This document shows, piece after piece, positions 12,259-24,671 of a DNA stretch of 64,000 nt. The DNA comes from Ulota crispa (Eukaryota > Streptophyta > Bryopsida > Orthotrichales > Orthotrichaceae), in the NCBI GenBank assembly GCA_963920765.1, contig OY987249.1, positions 1,242,501 to 1,306,500 on the forward strand. Direction: 5' to 3'. The translations under genes and the position numbers were made by a program. The notes beneath the pieces are model-generated. The model searched no databases and was not told the DNA's origin. It saw only the letters and a list, made by a program, of their open reading frames with translations. The number at the start of each line of letters is the position of its first letter. Position 1 is the first letter of the stretch.

Positions 12259-13042
12259 ATACAATTGCGGCCGCGTTTTGAGCTTTTTGGAGCTCTTCGT
12301 TGCTTTTTCCATCCTTATTCCGGATTCTCGGTGTTTTTGATTGCTTTAGAGTTATGGCTTCAAGTTTACAGATCAAGTGGGAATCTGAAGAATAGTTCAG
12401 AAGTTTTTTGTAGCTTAGCATTGTTTCCCCTAGCTTCTTTTTCTTTTCTTGAACCTTGAGTCTCTTACGGCACTTCATTGAACTCAATTAGAACTTGTAG
12501 TAGGTTGCGTACCAGTACTCACAGACTTTTGTCACAAAAAACCTTACAGCTCTAGTTTACAGTTAGATCGGCTCTTTTAGTTTTAGTAATAAATCTGAAA
12601 CCCCAACATTAGTTTAGCCAAGGAAGAAATTCCGTAAGCAAGGACAGACGCACCAAATTAGCTAAGAAGTGGAATTGAACATGAAGAAAGGACAAATTTA
12701 TTGCCCCCTGTTACATAGATTAACTTGTCAATCTTATCAGCATTAAAACGCGCAAGAATCCTATGTAAATGCAAGTAGAGTCAAATTAGAGAGTCAACCT
12801 ATCTTTTCCCTTACAGTAGGACATCCATTTTTCTCTTAATTTTATACTCACTTACACAACTGTCCCAACTCAAAATAGCAAAGAACGTCTATTCTCTTGT
12901 GTCTTGAGTGCATACAGCAGTAAATTAAAATATTCTATGTTATAGCAATTGGACAATAAACACAGGTGCTCATCAAGGAGTTGACCCAGACAGAGAGTAC
13001 AAATCATTTAGGCAACACAAACTCAGCTGCACTACCAGATCT

Positions 13043-15062
13043 ATGCAACATTTGTTGAAGCACATCTGGCCTCAAAGGCCACCACGGAAGGAGATGTACA
13101 GACGGCCGCAGCGGAAACAAAAAGGGCACAGCACCATCAGACAAAGCGCCGGCTCTCTCCAACAAAAACTAGGAGGCGAGTCAAGAGCAAAGCGCAACAA
13201 GTTCCCCTTTGCAAATGCAGGCCAACTTGGAGCAGACCAGAGCAAGCGTGCAACAAGCTGATCGTCGAGGCGTGGGAACCCAACCCTCAGAGCAACAAGC
13301 AAAGAGCCCAAGAATTGTAAGAATGCAACTATCAAACAAAGACATGCAATTGCTGAGGCAATCAAACCACGATCAAGGGAAACAAATGGTGCTCAGGCAC
13401 ATCCCAAGCGCATCACCTGAGTATGCTAATATCTTGGAATTCTTGCAAACCCACCTGCATGACTACTTTCTCACTCTTCAGAATTTTTCACGAGGCTTTT
13501 TTAGGATTGAGTTTCCAGATGAGGCTAGAGCCTTACGTTGTGTCCAGTAGACCAATCTTGCGTGGAGAGGTAGAGTTATATGTTTCTAGAAGTGGAGAGG
13601 TGGATTTTCAGCAGATGACCCCAACGCACAGCTGAGCTTAGGCTTCGCAGTGAGAATCCAGTTTCTAGATCTTGCCTTGGTTCTTGTCGAGGAAAAATGG
13701 CTCAGGGTCCTGGGATCCAATCTTGGAGAGGTCATCATAGTTGAGGGAGTGCACTCATTAGTGAAAAGGCAAGGAGGTCTAATCATAAACGTTATAATCG
13801 ACTCCATCAACAATCTTCCCAAGACAATTAAGGTGCCAATTCCGTCGATGAAAGCAAAAGAAGGGGAAGAAGTTGATCAAAAAATCCTTTCTTTGGGCCT
13901 CCTTGGACAGTGCAACCGCTGTCGCCACTTTGGACACAGTAGCAAAGAATGTGGCCTTTAGCATTATGGTCCCAACATCCAAAAGGAGGAACCAAAGCAG
14001 CAGGTTCCAAAGCAAACCGCAAAACAACTTGATTTCAAGGAGTTAGTAGGGAAAAAAAAGAAAGGTCCAGAATAAGCTGCCTCCTCATCCCCAAAAAGCA
14101 TGCAGCAAGCAAAACCTTCAATCCCCAACAAAGATCCAAGCAAGCTTAAGACAGTCTATATTGCTAAACTCAGCAAGGGCCTAAAGGGGAAATGATCCCA
14201 AGAAGTTCACCACATCTCGATAGCCAATCCCTATAGCGTGCTACGCAACAAAAAGGAGGGGAACAATGGACTAGAGTCAAACATTCAGCCAAATATGGAT
14301 GTTCAGATCCAGCAAACCACTACAAAATCTTTCTCAGAAGAACCAAGCTGCCAAGGACAATGCCCAGCAAGACAGGAGGACGTCAACAAAGAGACGGTAG
14401 CAGACTTGGCAAACGCTCAAGATATAGAGCATATAAGTGAATGGCTCACCCTTACACATAACAGAGAAGCCAATCCCCTTGCACAACAACCTAATCAAAA
14501 AATTGGACGCAATAACTCACAAGTCCTTAGACAAAGGCCATCAGCAGCATCCGCATCAAGGAAGTCCACGCAGAACGATTTAAGCATGGAAGAGACTGCC
14601 CCTCCAACACAAGCTACAACAATGCCAACAGCGATTCCTACGACAACAACCCTAGCAAATGAAGAAGAAACCATAGGTGAGACCCAATCACCTGCACCCT
14701 CTAGAATTTCATTGCACATTGCAAATGATTTCTGGGAAACCCTCACAAATGACACTCTACACAAAATCTTCCACCCCTGCCAAGGTTCATTGCCAAAAAG
14801 TGGATGCAGAATAATCATTGTATGGCTCCTCTTGTACAAAACCATAGGGACCCAAGCGCTAGTCCTAATGGGAGAAAAAAGTTTTCTTGCCTCCTTGATA
14901 GACCCCATTCCTATTGCGGCAGAGAAAAAGAAAAAACCACCAATGATTCAAGAGTTCAAGGACACACTATTAGACAAGCTCAAATCATATATAGCAGACC
15001 AGCTCACTCCCAAGACGCATAAAAATTTAACATGGGAAAGCATAGCATGGAAAAGAAGATGA
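13043..15062 (+). pseudogene. LINE ORF1 (gag-like, DUF4283-type region and CCHC zinc knuckle), broken
   Basis: Protein is recovered in several frames. 13209-13550 carries an RNA-binding-like region ending FSRGFFRIEFPDEARALRCV, in the style of the DUF4283 domain of plant LINE ORF1. 13650-13961 continues it and ends with the zinc knuckle CNRCRHFGHSSKEC (13911-13952; spacing C-x2-C-x4-H-x4-C). 14238-15062 is a long polar Gln/Thr/Pro-rich linker with no recognised domain. The protein would bind the element RNA in the ribonucleoprotein used for target-primed reverse transcription. Frame changes near 13550-13650 and 13960-14240 show the ORF is not functional. The true start is unclear. Confidence 0.75.
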
Positions 15063-15385
15063 GACAGCATTGTTGACTCCCACAAACTTTCAATCCTAGC
15101 GGCTATTAGAGATCCCTCCAACACCCATAGCAAAACGACATGTGCATACCACTGGAAGGAGAGAATGACCCTTGGAATGCTTTCCCCTTGTAGTGGTAGA
15201 GCCAAAGCCAACTCCTTGGTAGAAAACTAGTTTGGCATTGAAGAACACGACTACAACTTTGCAGCCTAGCTCCTCGAGATGCACTTGTCTCCCACTCCAT
15301 CCAATAAAAAACAAAAAACCTCAAACGACAATGGTGACATTGTCAACTTGAAAGAACTAGACCTCTGCATCTAACAAAACCACCA

Positions 15386-18300
15386 ATGATGATCATAAAC
15401 CTAGTGATAGCTTCTCTCAACTTGAAACGATTAAGCAAAGGAGCATACAGCGTAAGAAAACAAGTGTATATCAGAAGGATCTTTGAACAAGCAGATCGCA
15501 TCCCCACCTGATCCTTATGCAAGAACATTGGTTACCGCCCGGTAATTGTAACTCAACCATACGTAGCCTCCCCTTTAGAGGGGGTAAAAGATTTTGGAAT
15601 CCCAGCAATAGGAATAACTAGAGAGCAAGAACAATGATTCCAGCCAGCCCAGCCATCTTTCCATTAATCATCAAAGACAAGATCATAGTATGTAGAAGGG
15701 CGCAATATATCATTTTCAGGGGCTGAATGACAAAACATGTGCAGTCATAAACGTATATGCGTACACTGAGAGTGAGGGCAGACTCAAGCTATGGAAACAA
15801 ATCAAGGAGTTGAATATAGAAGAAGATGATTTTATCCTAGGAGGCGATTTTAATATGGTTGAACACAAACTCGATAAACTAGGCAGCGACCCCAATCGTT
15901 TAGGTATGAATTGAAGAGAGAAGGCCAAATGGTTTCAGCTCCTTAACCACTACGCCCTCCATGACTCCTACAGTTGCAACTCCATGAAGAAGACCAGTGG
16001 AAAAAGATACACCTGGGACAATAATTGCAAAGGCAATGACAACCAAAAGGTGCGCCTTGACCAAATCTACATCACCGCAGACTTGGAAGACAAAGGTGGG
16101 ACGCACAATATCTTACCTGGCCTCCCATCCTCAGACCACTGCCCTCTAATCCTAGCCCTACTACAGAGACAGGATATAGGCAAAAGACAGAAACAAAGAT
16201 TCAAGCCAGCAATTCTCCAGAATCCAAAGTACAAAAAACAAATCATTAAAGCTTGGAAGGCAGAGAGAGAACCTAATGCAAATGAATCTTGGTGTACATG
16301 GGTGGAAAAAATTATCTCTAGAGCATACAAGGAGGCCATTACCATTAGCAGATCACTAAAGAAGAAGAGGTTCAAAAGATAACGCTAGCTGGTGAAGAAA
16401 ATCCAACGAGCAGAAAACTTCCTATCCAAGCATCCAAGAGATCAAGTGGTAATAAGGCAAATTTTTGACTCCAAAATAGAATTAGACATGTTCACCATCC
16501 ACGAGTTGGAAGCCCATCACCAGAAAACCTCAGCCCTTTGGTCCAAATATGGAGATCGATGCTGCAAGCAATTTTTTGACTACTACAGCTTCAAATCGAA
16601 CAAAGACTCACATATCTATGATCACCACCCTTGATAATCTCACCCTTATGGAGCAGCAGGACAAGTTAACTGAAACCACTTGATTTGTCTCCCTACTTTA
16701 CAAAGAAGACAAAGAAACCCAAGGAATACGTGAGGCTAGAAGGGTGGTATGCGGATAGATTCCAAAAATAGTCACCCAATAGATGAATGACACTCTACTA
16801 GCAAAGCTACACATCTTTGAGCTTAGAGAGGTGGTCAAAAGCCTAGCAAAGAACAAGGCCCCTGGCATTGACGAGGTCCTAGCGGAATTTTACCAAGAAT
16901 GTCTTTTTGAAATCGGAGATCAACTCCTGAAGGCAGTAAAGGAGTCACTATTGACATGAGCCCTCACACCCGAGCTGAACAAAGGTCTTATCATTCTAGT
17001 GCCAAAATCTAGTGACCTCTCATTTCTCTCAAATTATCAACCAATAACTCTGATGAGTGTTTTCTACAAGATCGTCTCAAAAATGTTTGCAGCAAGACTT
17101 AAGCCAATGCTAGCTCAACTAGCAAGATTGAATCAGACTGGGTATATACCCGGGAGATGTATTATCGAGAATGTTGTTCTCGCCTAGTAAGCAATCAAAT
17201 ATATAGAAGAAAGCCATCAGGATTTAGCATTAATCCTCTTGGATATGGAAAAGGCTTTTGACAAAGTTAATTGGCAATTCATGAAGGACATTCTTACATG
17301 CATGGGTTTCAAGGAAGAATTCATCTACCAGCTAATGGCTCTTTATGCGGATGCTTCCTTAGTAGTCATGGTTAATGGCAAAATAGGAGCCTCCTTTCCC
17401 CTCTCACACTTTGTCAGGTAGGGGTGCCGTGTGGCCCCCTTCCTCTTTATACTGGTTGCGGATGCCCTCGGTTACATGTTATCCAATCTAGTGAATAACG
17501 TCCAAGGATTCACCCTTTCCGATGGAGCAGCGCTAACGGACTCAACCTTTGCTAACAATATTGCCTTCTTCATCTAGGGCAGAGACAACAATTTACAGAA
17601 TATGGACATAGTTCTACGCATCTATTGCCAGGCATTAGGAGCACAAATTAATTGGCAAAAGACCCAAGCTGTATGGGCTTCACAGCAATTGCAGGAAACC
17701 ACTTGGGGCAAAGAACACGGAGTACAATGGAAGAAGCAAGGCAAATCGGCCTCATACTTAGGACTCCGCATTGCTCACAAGCCCTCCATCCATGCAAATG
17801 GCCTCCCACTCATTTCTACGCTGGAAAACAAAATTTGTAAGTGGGCTCCTTGTCATTTATCCTTGGCTGGAAGAGTATTAATGTGTAATCAGGTCCTTGC
17901 AGCCACTTGATGGTACACCGCCTTTGGATGCGCTCTAGACAAAGGTAATTGTAACATGATACGCAACCTCTTAAGAAACTATATGTGGTTGGGACAAGAA
18001 GCTAGCAATGCAAGAGCTAGAGTACAATGGAGTGCTTATATCCAACCAGTTACAGAAGGAGGGTTGAAGTTGATCAATCCTTATACGCAGTCTCAAGCCC
18101 TCTTGACTAAGCTAATTATCAGGGGAATGTCATCGGGAGGAGAGGCATGGAAGATCCTCATCCAACATTGTCTCAAGTAGCTTTAGCCAACGAGTAGAAC
18201 ATTCTGGCCAAAATCAGTGAACTAGTTGTTTTTTAGCCAAGGAGTAATGCGTGGAGGACATTCCAAACTTGTCAATGAGGCACTGAAGGCATTCATCAAC

Positions 18301-19722
18301 CTCAAAGACCAGCTTCACTTGGAGCAACCCAAAACACGCTCCAGTATAATTCATCAACCACTCTTTGGTAATTCCCTAATCACAGAAGCATCAGGCAAAA
18401 CCTTAGGCTTTAGAGGAAGAAGTAGCCTCCATCAATGGGCACATGTAGGGCTAAAAAGGGTTGGCAACCTCTAGGATTTTGAGACAAAGGACTGGATCCC
18501 AACAGTGACACTCAAAGACAAACTGACTAAAAGCCAAGACAAAGACCTCTATGATCAACAGCGTGGCAAAGTGATATCACCAATACCATGGGATTTGAGA
18601 ACCCTGGACAAACTTAGCAAAGGATTGTGGTTAGGAGCACAAACAAAATACATGCTCTTCTAAGTCTTCTTCATCTTACAAATAGACCGCCCGACACGCT
18701 TGATTCTCTCAGCTTGTTTCTCAGTCAATAAGACTATTGGCCTACTCACCCTTATAAATAACAACCACATACTACAAGAAATGAAACTCCTAGAAGTAAG
18801 AGTGGTGGTATGGTTGAGATTGAAATGCAACTTTAGCAAAATGAATCCTCTCATCCTACCTGGCAATGGAGACAGACTGCATTTGATAGGGGACAACTAC
18901 CTTATGGATGCCAAATGGGATCCTGGGGAGTGGTTTTGGAGTAAAATCAAGAGCTTTGATAAAGCCCCCTTCTTTGATTACCAAGTAAAGAGAGGCTACA
19001 AAATAGGTCTAGTTCAGCAAACAAATACATCCATTGCTTTAGCAATCTTGCTTGCTAGGGAATACACGCTCTTAGACCTGAAGAAGTTTTATAGCTTCCT
19101 ATAGCATTCCTCGAGGCCAAAAAAAATCTCCACCTTTATCTGGACCCTAATCAATAAAGGTGTAGTCATAGGGGATTGGTTAACTGATATTGGCATGGTA
19201 GATGCACCTTGTTGTGGATTATGCAGGACCATGGACACAGAATCTTCAGGCCATCTCTTTTGGCATTGCGAATTTGCAACAGAAGTATAGAAGAGATTTC
19301 ATCATATAATGAGAAGACACGGAGGCCCTACATTCACTTCATGGGAGCATGCTCTATTAGGACACTTCAAAGTTCATACATCTGGAAGCAGGCCTTCAAA
19401 GTACTTGTTCAAGAACAATCTGTGGGACTTGCTTTGTTGTTTCATTCTGTGGTTCTTGTGGCTAGAAAGGTGCGGAACCAGATTCAGGCACAAACCCCCC
19501 TCCATCAATAGATTTCTAAGATGAGCTTACATAGCTACCATCCACACAGGATTAGCAACTTGGAGGACCATACACTTGTACCCAATGGAGGACGCTGCTA
19601 GACTAGAACTCGAGTTAGCATTCTTTGCGGAATGGTCTCAAAAACCACCCCTTTTCTATACTAGAAATGGCACTACAATAAGCTGGAATTATCAGCCCTC
19701 TTTGTATTTGATTTCCTCATGA
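15386..19722 (+). pseudogene. LINE ORF2 (endonuclease, reverse transcriptase, zinc finger), broken
   Basis: Endonuclease landmarks: SLNLKRL near the start, QEHW (15520-15531), GDFN (15843-15854), RLDQIYIT and SDHCPL (16131-16148), an APE-type nuclease that would nick target DNA. Reverse transcriptase landmarks: NYQPITLMSVFYKIVSK, QTGYIPGRCI, LLDMEKAFDKVNW, then a stop where VRQGC is expected (TAG at 17419-17421). The catalytic box reads FANN (17548-17559) instead of F/YADD. Thumb-like and connection sequences follow (LSLAGRVLMCNQVL, EGGLKLINPY), then a zf-RVT-like finger from 19210 to 19269 with CC-x2-C and H-x3-HC spacing. It has numerous stops (17173-17178, 17575-17577, 17908-17910 and others) and frameshifts. 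The loss of both catalytic aspartates alone would abolish polymerase activity. Confidence 0.9.
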
Positions 19723-19782
19723 TTATTTGACACACCGCGTGGCAATCTTTGGATGCTCCGATTTTTTCCCAATAAGAGTTTT

Positions 19783-19799
19783 TCAAACAATCATCTGTG
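19783..19799. repeat. Right target-site duplication of the LINE (17 bp)
   Basis: Identical to 12242-12258. Immediately beyond it the minus-strand SUVR frame resumes (reading toward the insertion: GAGEFCLFNTDDCL). Confidence 0.92.
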
Positions 19800-19990
19800 T
19801 TAAACAAACAAAACTCACCAGCCCCTAACCCAGCAATAGAGGTATGAATAGAAGCCTTGTTATGAACTATACTAATAGTAATATACTTAAAAGGAGTCAT
19901 TAGACACTTGTGTGGACAAATTGGGACTGGAATTGCCTCCAAGCCCCTAGATAAGTTTCCAATATAGTATGCTGCATATAAGTCACACCT
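19783..19990 (-). pseudogene. SUVR-type methyltransferase, 5' part of the pre-SET region
   Basis: The minus strand reads YYIGNLSRGLEAIPVPIC, then TPFKYITISIVHNKASIHTS and GLGAGEFCLFNTDDCL, ending exactly at the LINE duplication. This is the segment that precedes the zinc-binding pre-SET cysteines in SUVR proteins (a short acidic/Gly lead, a VP-type motif, a PFxYI block, then Cys residues). Removing the LINE and one duplication joins it in frame to TVAVPC at about 12241, restoring the usual Cys spacing. A TAG lies upstream near 20003, so the exon may start at about 19990. No N-terminal WIYLD domain was found upstream in the window. Confidence 0.82.
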
Positions 19991-20263
19991 CTAAGCAAAC
20001 CATGTTAGAATGCATGAATTTTCAACCAAGACAGGCAATTATTGTTGAACTAAATATCTGTTCTATTAGCCTCAACTACAAGGCAATGTACACGATTAAA
20101 CTTACTACAAATCACCTAGCTACTTGAGACTAACCAACACTACAAATCCACATACATATACTAACCAACACTACAAAATCAAATCAATACTTAGACCACT
20201 CCATACAATACTAAAATACAAATCTATACATACTATAACCGCCTATGCTTCCTTGATGAGGCT
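19991..20263. other. Gap between the SUVR fragment and the next minus-strand gene, no gene seen
   Basis: AT-rich, with CCAACACTACAAAT repeated twice near 20131 and 20165. Nothing else recognised. Confidence 0.35.
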
Positions 20264-21659
20264 TTGTCTACCTGCATAAACATCAATAAATTCCTTTGCT
20301 GCAAGAGAGTTTATTCCTCCTGCTTGGAGGTGAAAAGACTTGCGTGGGATCCTCAATGTGGGGCTCTGCCTGAGCACCTTCATCTCCCACCACAAGTGCT
20401 AAATTACTCATTTCTGAACTACCCAGAACTGCCTCTAGAGGTGCTGAGGCACTTGCATCTTCCAAGAATGGCTTCTTCTTCTTCCTCCCCTCCTTACTCT
20501 TCTTCATCGTAATCTTTTGGGGTGAAGACACTTTCAGGGCTTGTACCTAGAGATGCTTCCCTCCTTCTTCTGATGTTGGAATTTATCCTTCTTTGAAAAC
20601 TACCTTGAATCCCATGATGTCATTAGATGTGTCACCCCTCCCAACATCTTTGGCTCCCCCACCCTTAGACTCGCCAAAAGATGCCTCATCAGAACCCCTC
20701 AAGGGCCCACTCTCTTGTTCACAAGAACCCCTTTTTTGAACAGGAACTCCCTAACCAACACCCTTACCCTCCCCATCAAAGACCTCTATACCCTCATTTT
20801 CTTTCCCACTTGGTCCTTCACAATCTTCCTTGACTTCCTTTACATTTTTAGGCAGATCAATTGTGACCCCATGTTTGTGGATGTTAGTATGAAGCAAAAT
20901 TGTTGCTTCAGATCTCACCTTGCTAATGTCCGCCTCCTCTTCTATTGGCAAATGCTGAGCAGCTTTTGCAGCACTAAATTGCACCCCCATTGTAGAATCT
21001 CCATGAACTACTCCAAACACTTGGGTTGCATGAGTAGCTGCCAATTTCTCTTCTCTCTTGGATAACCCCAAAATTTTTGCAATTGGATTCTCTAGGGTCA
21101 ACTTTGCTTTTGGTGTCTGATTTTCACACATCACAAACATTAGTGTTGACAACAAGATTCAAGAGTTTGCAAAGATTGGAAAAAAGTGGATTTCAAATCT
21201 GTAGAAAGTGTTGGCAGACCTTGTTGTCATTTTCATTTTCAGCACATTGCAACACACCTACATTGCCATCCATGCTCCTCGTTTGAATGTCTGAAGATGA
21301 CGCAATTATACCGGATGAGGAGGGCAGGTTTAACATTATTGCTGCAATCTCATCCTTGCTTGACTCCAATTTAGACTGGAATTCCGTGTCAAGGTCCATG
21401 TCATTCTTTGACGCTGGTTTTTGAGCTTTTTTCTTCTTTCTTCCTATAGTGAGCTTTGATGCAAGATTGTCAACTTCTACCCTTGCTCTCTTTTTGGAAT
21501 CTGCAGGATCAGTGACTTTGTCTAGATCAATGTTAACCCTTGCAGCTTTGGACAACGTAGCTTGACCCTAGCCAGTGGCCCTCGGTGAATAGATAGCATG
21601 ACTATTGGCTCCCTCCGTGAAGTTCGCCAAAGAGTTTGCAGGATTGGCAAATTTTTGAT
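20264..21659 (-). pseudogene. Unrecognised Lys/Glu/Ser-rich gene, 3' exon
   Basis: This is the downstream exon of the gene described at 22792-24671. It begins after a TTGCAG acceptor at 21660. Splicing to the donor at 22791 keeps one frame open through KFANPANSLANFTEGANSHA and on to 21193, except for one TAG where GQATLSKAARV begins. Content is basic and acidic low-complexity sequence (KLTIGRKKKKAQKP; SKEGRKKKKPF), which could act as nuclear localisation signals. Further frames follow at 21155-20751 and 20531-20283, so at least two frameshifts or lost introns are needed. No known domain was recognised. It may be a transposon-carried or decayed host gene. Confidence 0.45.
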
Positions 21660-22791
21660 CTGCAATTATACAACATTAAACTTTTGGTATGAAATTCTGA
21701 TATAAGAGTCCTTTCCATATATAGAAGAGTACACTGTCAGTCTTATTAAATAAAATATGGAAGTAAGATGTCGTAAACTCTTATATACAAACATCCTCAT
21801 TTTTTAAGACAAACTTATTGGATAACTTGACATTCATATGAAATCAAAACAGCTATATTCTTGTAGAATTAACGTAGTAAACCAATAAGTATTGTTAAAT
21901 ATAGCAAGGTAATGAAGCTAATTTATTGGAAAAAAAAGTTGACTAAACAAATGCATAATTTGAAAGTCTGTACATTTTGTAGTACAGTTGGTACACTATA
22001 TAAAACATACCACTTATATGTACTATGAAGTACAATTTTTAGTACTTCTCTGTATACACTATGAACATATATGCAAAGAAATGTGAAAATGTGTACAAAA
22101 AGTATCTTAGAAGAGTTTAAGTACAGTAGTACATGGGAAACTGGATTCATAAGTATCATAAAATAGAAATCACAAATACTCAAATGTACAATTTGGATAT
22201 AAAACCTTTATAAAGTACATATAAACTTGCAGTAAAAATACTTATTGTATGTTAGTATGATTGTTGTCTATTAATTACAGTGAAGACCTATGTTATTACT
22301 ATTGAGAAATATAGGTAAGTATTAACTACTATAACTCTAGCACAGTAGTACTAACATGCATTTAACAACTCTGTGATACTTATGTAAAATCATAGTTAAG
22401 TATAAAATATCCATTGTGTAGAATTTGTATATCAAAAACATATGTAATAGAGTACAAGAAATCAATCAAAAATGGTTTCTAATACTAGGACAGTACTAGA
22501 AACCATTTGATACTATACAACATTTCATTTAAAATATGAATTTTGCTAAACCTACCCCAATTGCAAACACTTACATATGTGGTACATGTATTATATGTCA
22601 TTGAGCAACAGGAGTGTGACCTCACAACATTTATACTTCAAAATAGATGTAAAAAAAACATTGTTGTTTTTAATAACATATTTTAGAGTCATGTCTTGTC
22701 CTATTAGGACTTCATGCAAATCTAAACAACACTCTACAAAACCATACAGTATATTAAAGTTTGGAATAGTCAGAAGTTAGAAATAACTTAC
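21660..22791 (-). other. Probable intron of the unrecognised minus-strand gene
   Basis: Minus-strand donor GTAAGTT starts at 22791 directly after CTTGCTG, and the acceptor TTGCAG ends at 21660. The 1132-base interval is AT-rich and full of stops, whereas the joined exons stay in frame across the junction (GCT-G/AT). This is the best-supported intron in the gene. Confidence 0.65.
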
Positions 22792-24671
22792 CAGCAAGTG
22801 GGCATTTAGCCTTTGCCAAATCTAGGCAATCTTGGAGGACCTTCTTCCTCTCGTCATGTAGCCCTAGCATCATTGATGCCTTCACCATATCTGGACTAGG
22901 CTCCCCCCATCCGTAACTCCGATGCCACTCTAGATGTGCAGTAGAATTACACCTAACAACTATGCATCTATTACTACTACCAAAAACAATGGATGCACAA
23001 AAGGGGTGATACAAATGATGACATGAAGAAACGATTATGTCACCATGAGGGAAAGGGAAAGAACATAGCAAACATATTCTAACCCCATACAAGTTGTTGT
23101 CTGACCCTAAACAATTCACCTCCAGGGTGTTGTCCTCCATGGAGGCATACACCATGGGTTTGGGAAAGAAAGATGCACCCGGTTTACCTCTCTTCAACAA
23201 CAAAGATTGATAAACCAAGGCATCAAACTCTAGCCAGTGGCACTGAATCTTTTGTGTCCACTTTGCTTTGGATGTTAGTGTCCCTTCCAGCTCATTATTC
23301 ACCTCTTTGAGGTGTTCCTCTTCAAAGGCTAGCTGCTCTTCCAACATCTTGAGCTTGATATGTTCACATTGAACATCTGCCCCAGCACTGCTCATACCTT
23401 CAATTAGCTTAGTCTTCACCAGCATTTGTCTCTTAAAATAGCAATGATGCACTCACTATCTCTCTTCCTCCATTGAAGTTTCTCCAAGCTAGATTCAACT
23501 TCCTTTTGCTAAATCTTGAGGACCTCCCCTTCCATGTGCACCACGCTCATGAGAGATTCTACCTTGAATTGCAACTCCAAAAAATTGACCTTGGTCACCG
23601 TTGGAGCACCTTGGTCCAAGTCTTCATAATCAGCAAAGACTCTAGATTCCCCCCCTCCATTCTCCCAGTGATTGGATCTGGAAAGTACTGGCACCCTCCC
23701 AGGTGTAAACTCCTTCCCAATACCTCCACCTCCCTCCAACTTCACACCAAGCTCTAGTTTAATGGACCTCCAGTCCATACCTAGCAAATTCACTAATTTT
23801 TTAGTAGATTGCAACAAATTTTTTAAAGTTTGCAGTTTTTTAAAATCCTGCTCATAGCGGTTTTGTTGCCGCTTATTTGTTTCCTCTCCAAACAAGCACC
23901 AATTCACTTCTATCCCCCCCTTCTCATACTCCATTGCCACCCCCTCGGCAAAGTGCAGTTTTAGCAGGGCAAGTACCTTGGAGGGGCCATGCTGGTAGAT
24001 GATGGGATGAAGGTGTTGTATGCAATCCCTCAATTTGGAGTGCTTGCACTACTGCTAGAAAAACCCGTTCCACCCTCCTTCTACTGATGGCTCCCCAAAA
24101 TACTTTTGCACTATCTTTGTTGGTGCAGAATCCTTATTGTATTGGTGAGGATTAACACCTCCACCATCAAAGAGGCCAAACTCAATGGCAAAATCTTGAC
24201 GATTGAGCTTCCGTGGAGGTGGCTTGAGATGAGAAACTTCAGTGTCCACATCCTCCAGAGTTTGGTAGATCTTGGACTTTCTCTCCTTCAATGGCACTCT
24301 CCTCCGTGTGCTCAGGTGTTCTTCCTTGCAATGATCCTCATCACTATGATGTTTGTTGTCGTTGCGTTGACCCCCACTCTCCCCCTTTTGCCCTCTCTAT
24401 TTGTCCTTGTTGTTTGCCGGAGGGGGCCCCCCTTTTGCTGTCTTTGCTCTTCTTTGTTGTTTGCAAGAGTAGCCCCTACCTTCTGCTGTGCATTAGATGA
24501 AGTACCCTTCTTTGGAAAGTCTAATTGCTTTTTCAGGTCCTCCCTTGCCTTACGTCCGATATCTTTATTTCTAAACAATTTCACTCTACCCTTACTCATG
24601 CTACCTTTGCCAACGGGCGTACCAGCGGAATCCTCCATTCCTTGTAACTCCAATCTTGACAACAAGTCCAA
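22792..24671 (-). pseudogene. Unrecognised gene with coiled coil and RING-H2-like zinc motif, 5' exons
   Basis: Frames in order on the minus strand: 24671-24312 (basic, Gln/Asn/Arg-rich), 24297-24055 and 23...24033-23509 (same phase, separated by stops), then 23452-22792. The last block has a Glu-rich probable coiled coil (LKMLEEQLAFEEEHLKEVNN) followed by a zinc-finger-like stretch. Its spacing is C-x2-C-x13-C-x-H-x2-H-x2-C (core SCHHLYHPFC), then C-x4-C. The first six ligands match a RING-H2 finger; the last pair is spaced x4 instead of x2. If functional it could be a ubiquitin-ligase-like or chromatin-associated finger, but that is inference. Stops and frame shifts show decay. I do not recognise the family. 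Confidence 0.5.

Larger units (their letters stand above)
12259..19782 (+). mobile_element. Non-LTR retrotransposon (plant L1-type LINE), full-length but decayed
   Basis: A 7524 bp insertion bounded by perfect 17 bp duplications inside the SUVR gene. It contains an apparent 5' leader (12259-13000), an ORF1 region with a CCHC zinc knuckle, and an ORF2 region with APE-type endonuclease, reverse transcriptase and a C-terminal zf-RVT-like zinc finger, in the order of plant L1 elements. Many stops and frameshifts disrupt both ORFs. No poly(A) tail is visible before the right duplication; the last bases read AATAAGAGTTT. The strict retention of the duplication suggests the insertion is not very ancient, so the coding decay may be rapid or may partly predate it. 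Confidence 0.92.

Noticed and set aside
14495-14908. 137-residue minus-strand frame
   Set aside because: It is antisense to the LINE ORF1 linker, whose plus-strand frame is longer and sits in a recognisable element.
12259-19782. Retrovirus-like or pararetroviral insert
   Set aside because: The domain order (APE endonuclease before reverse transcriptase, no LTRs, 17 bp duplication) is that of a LINE.
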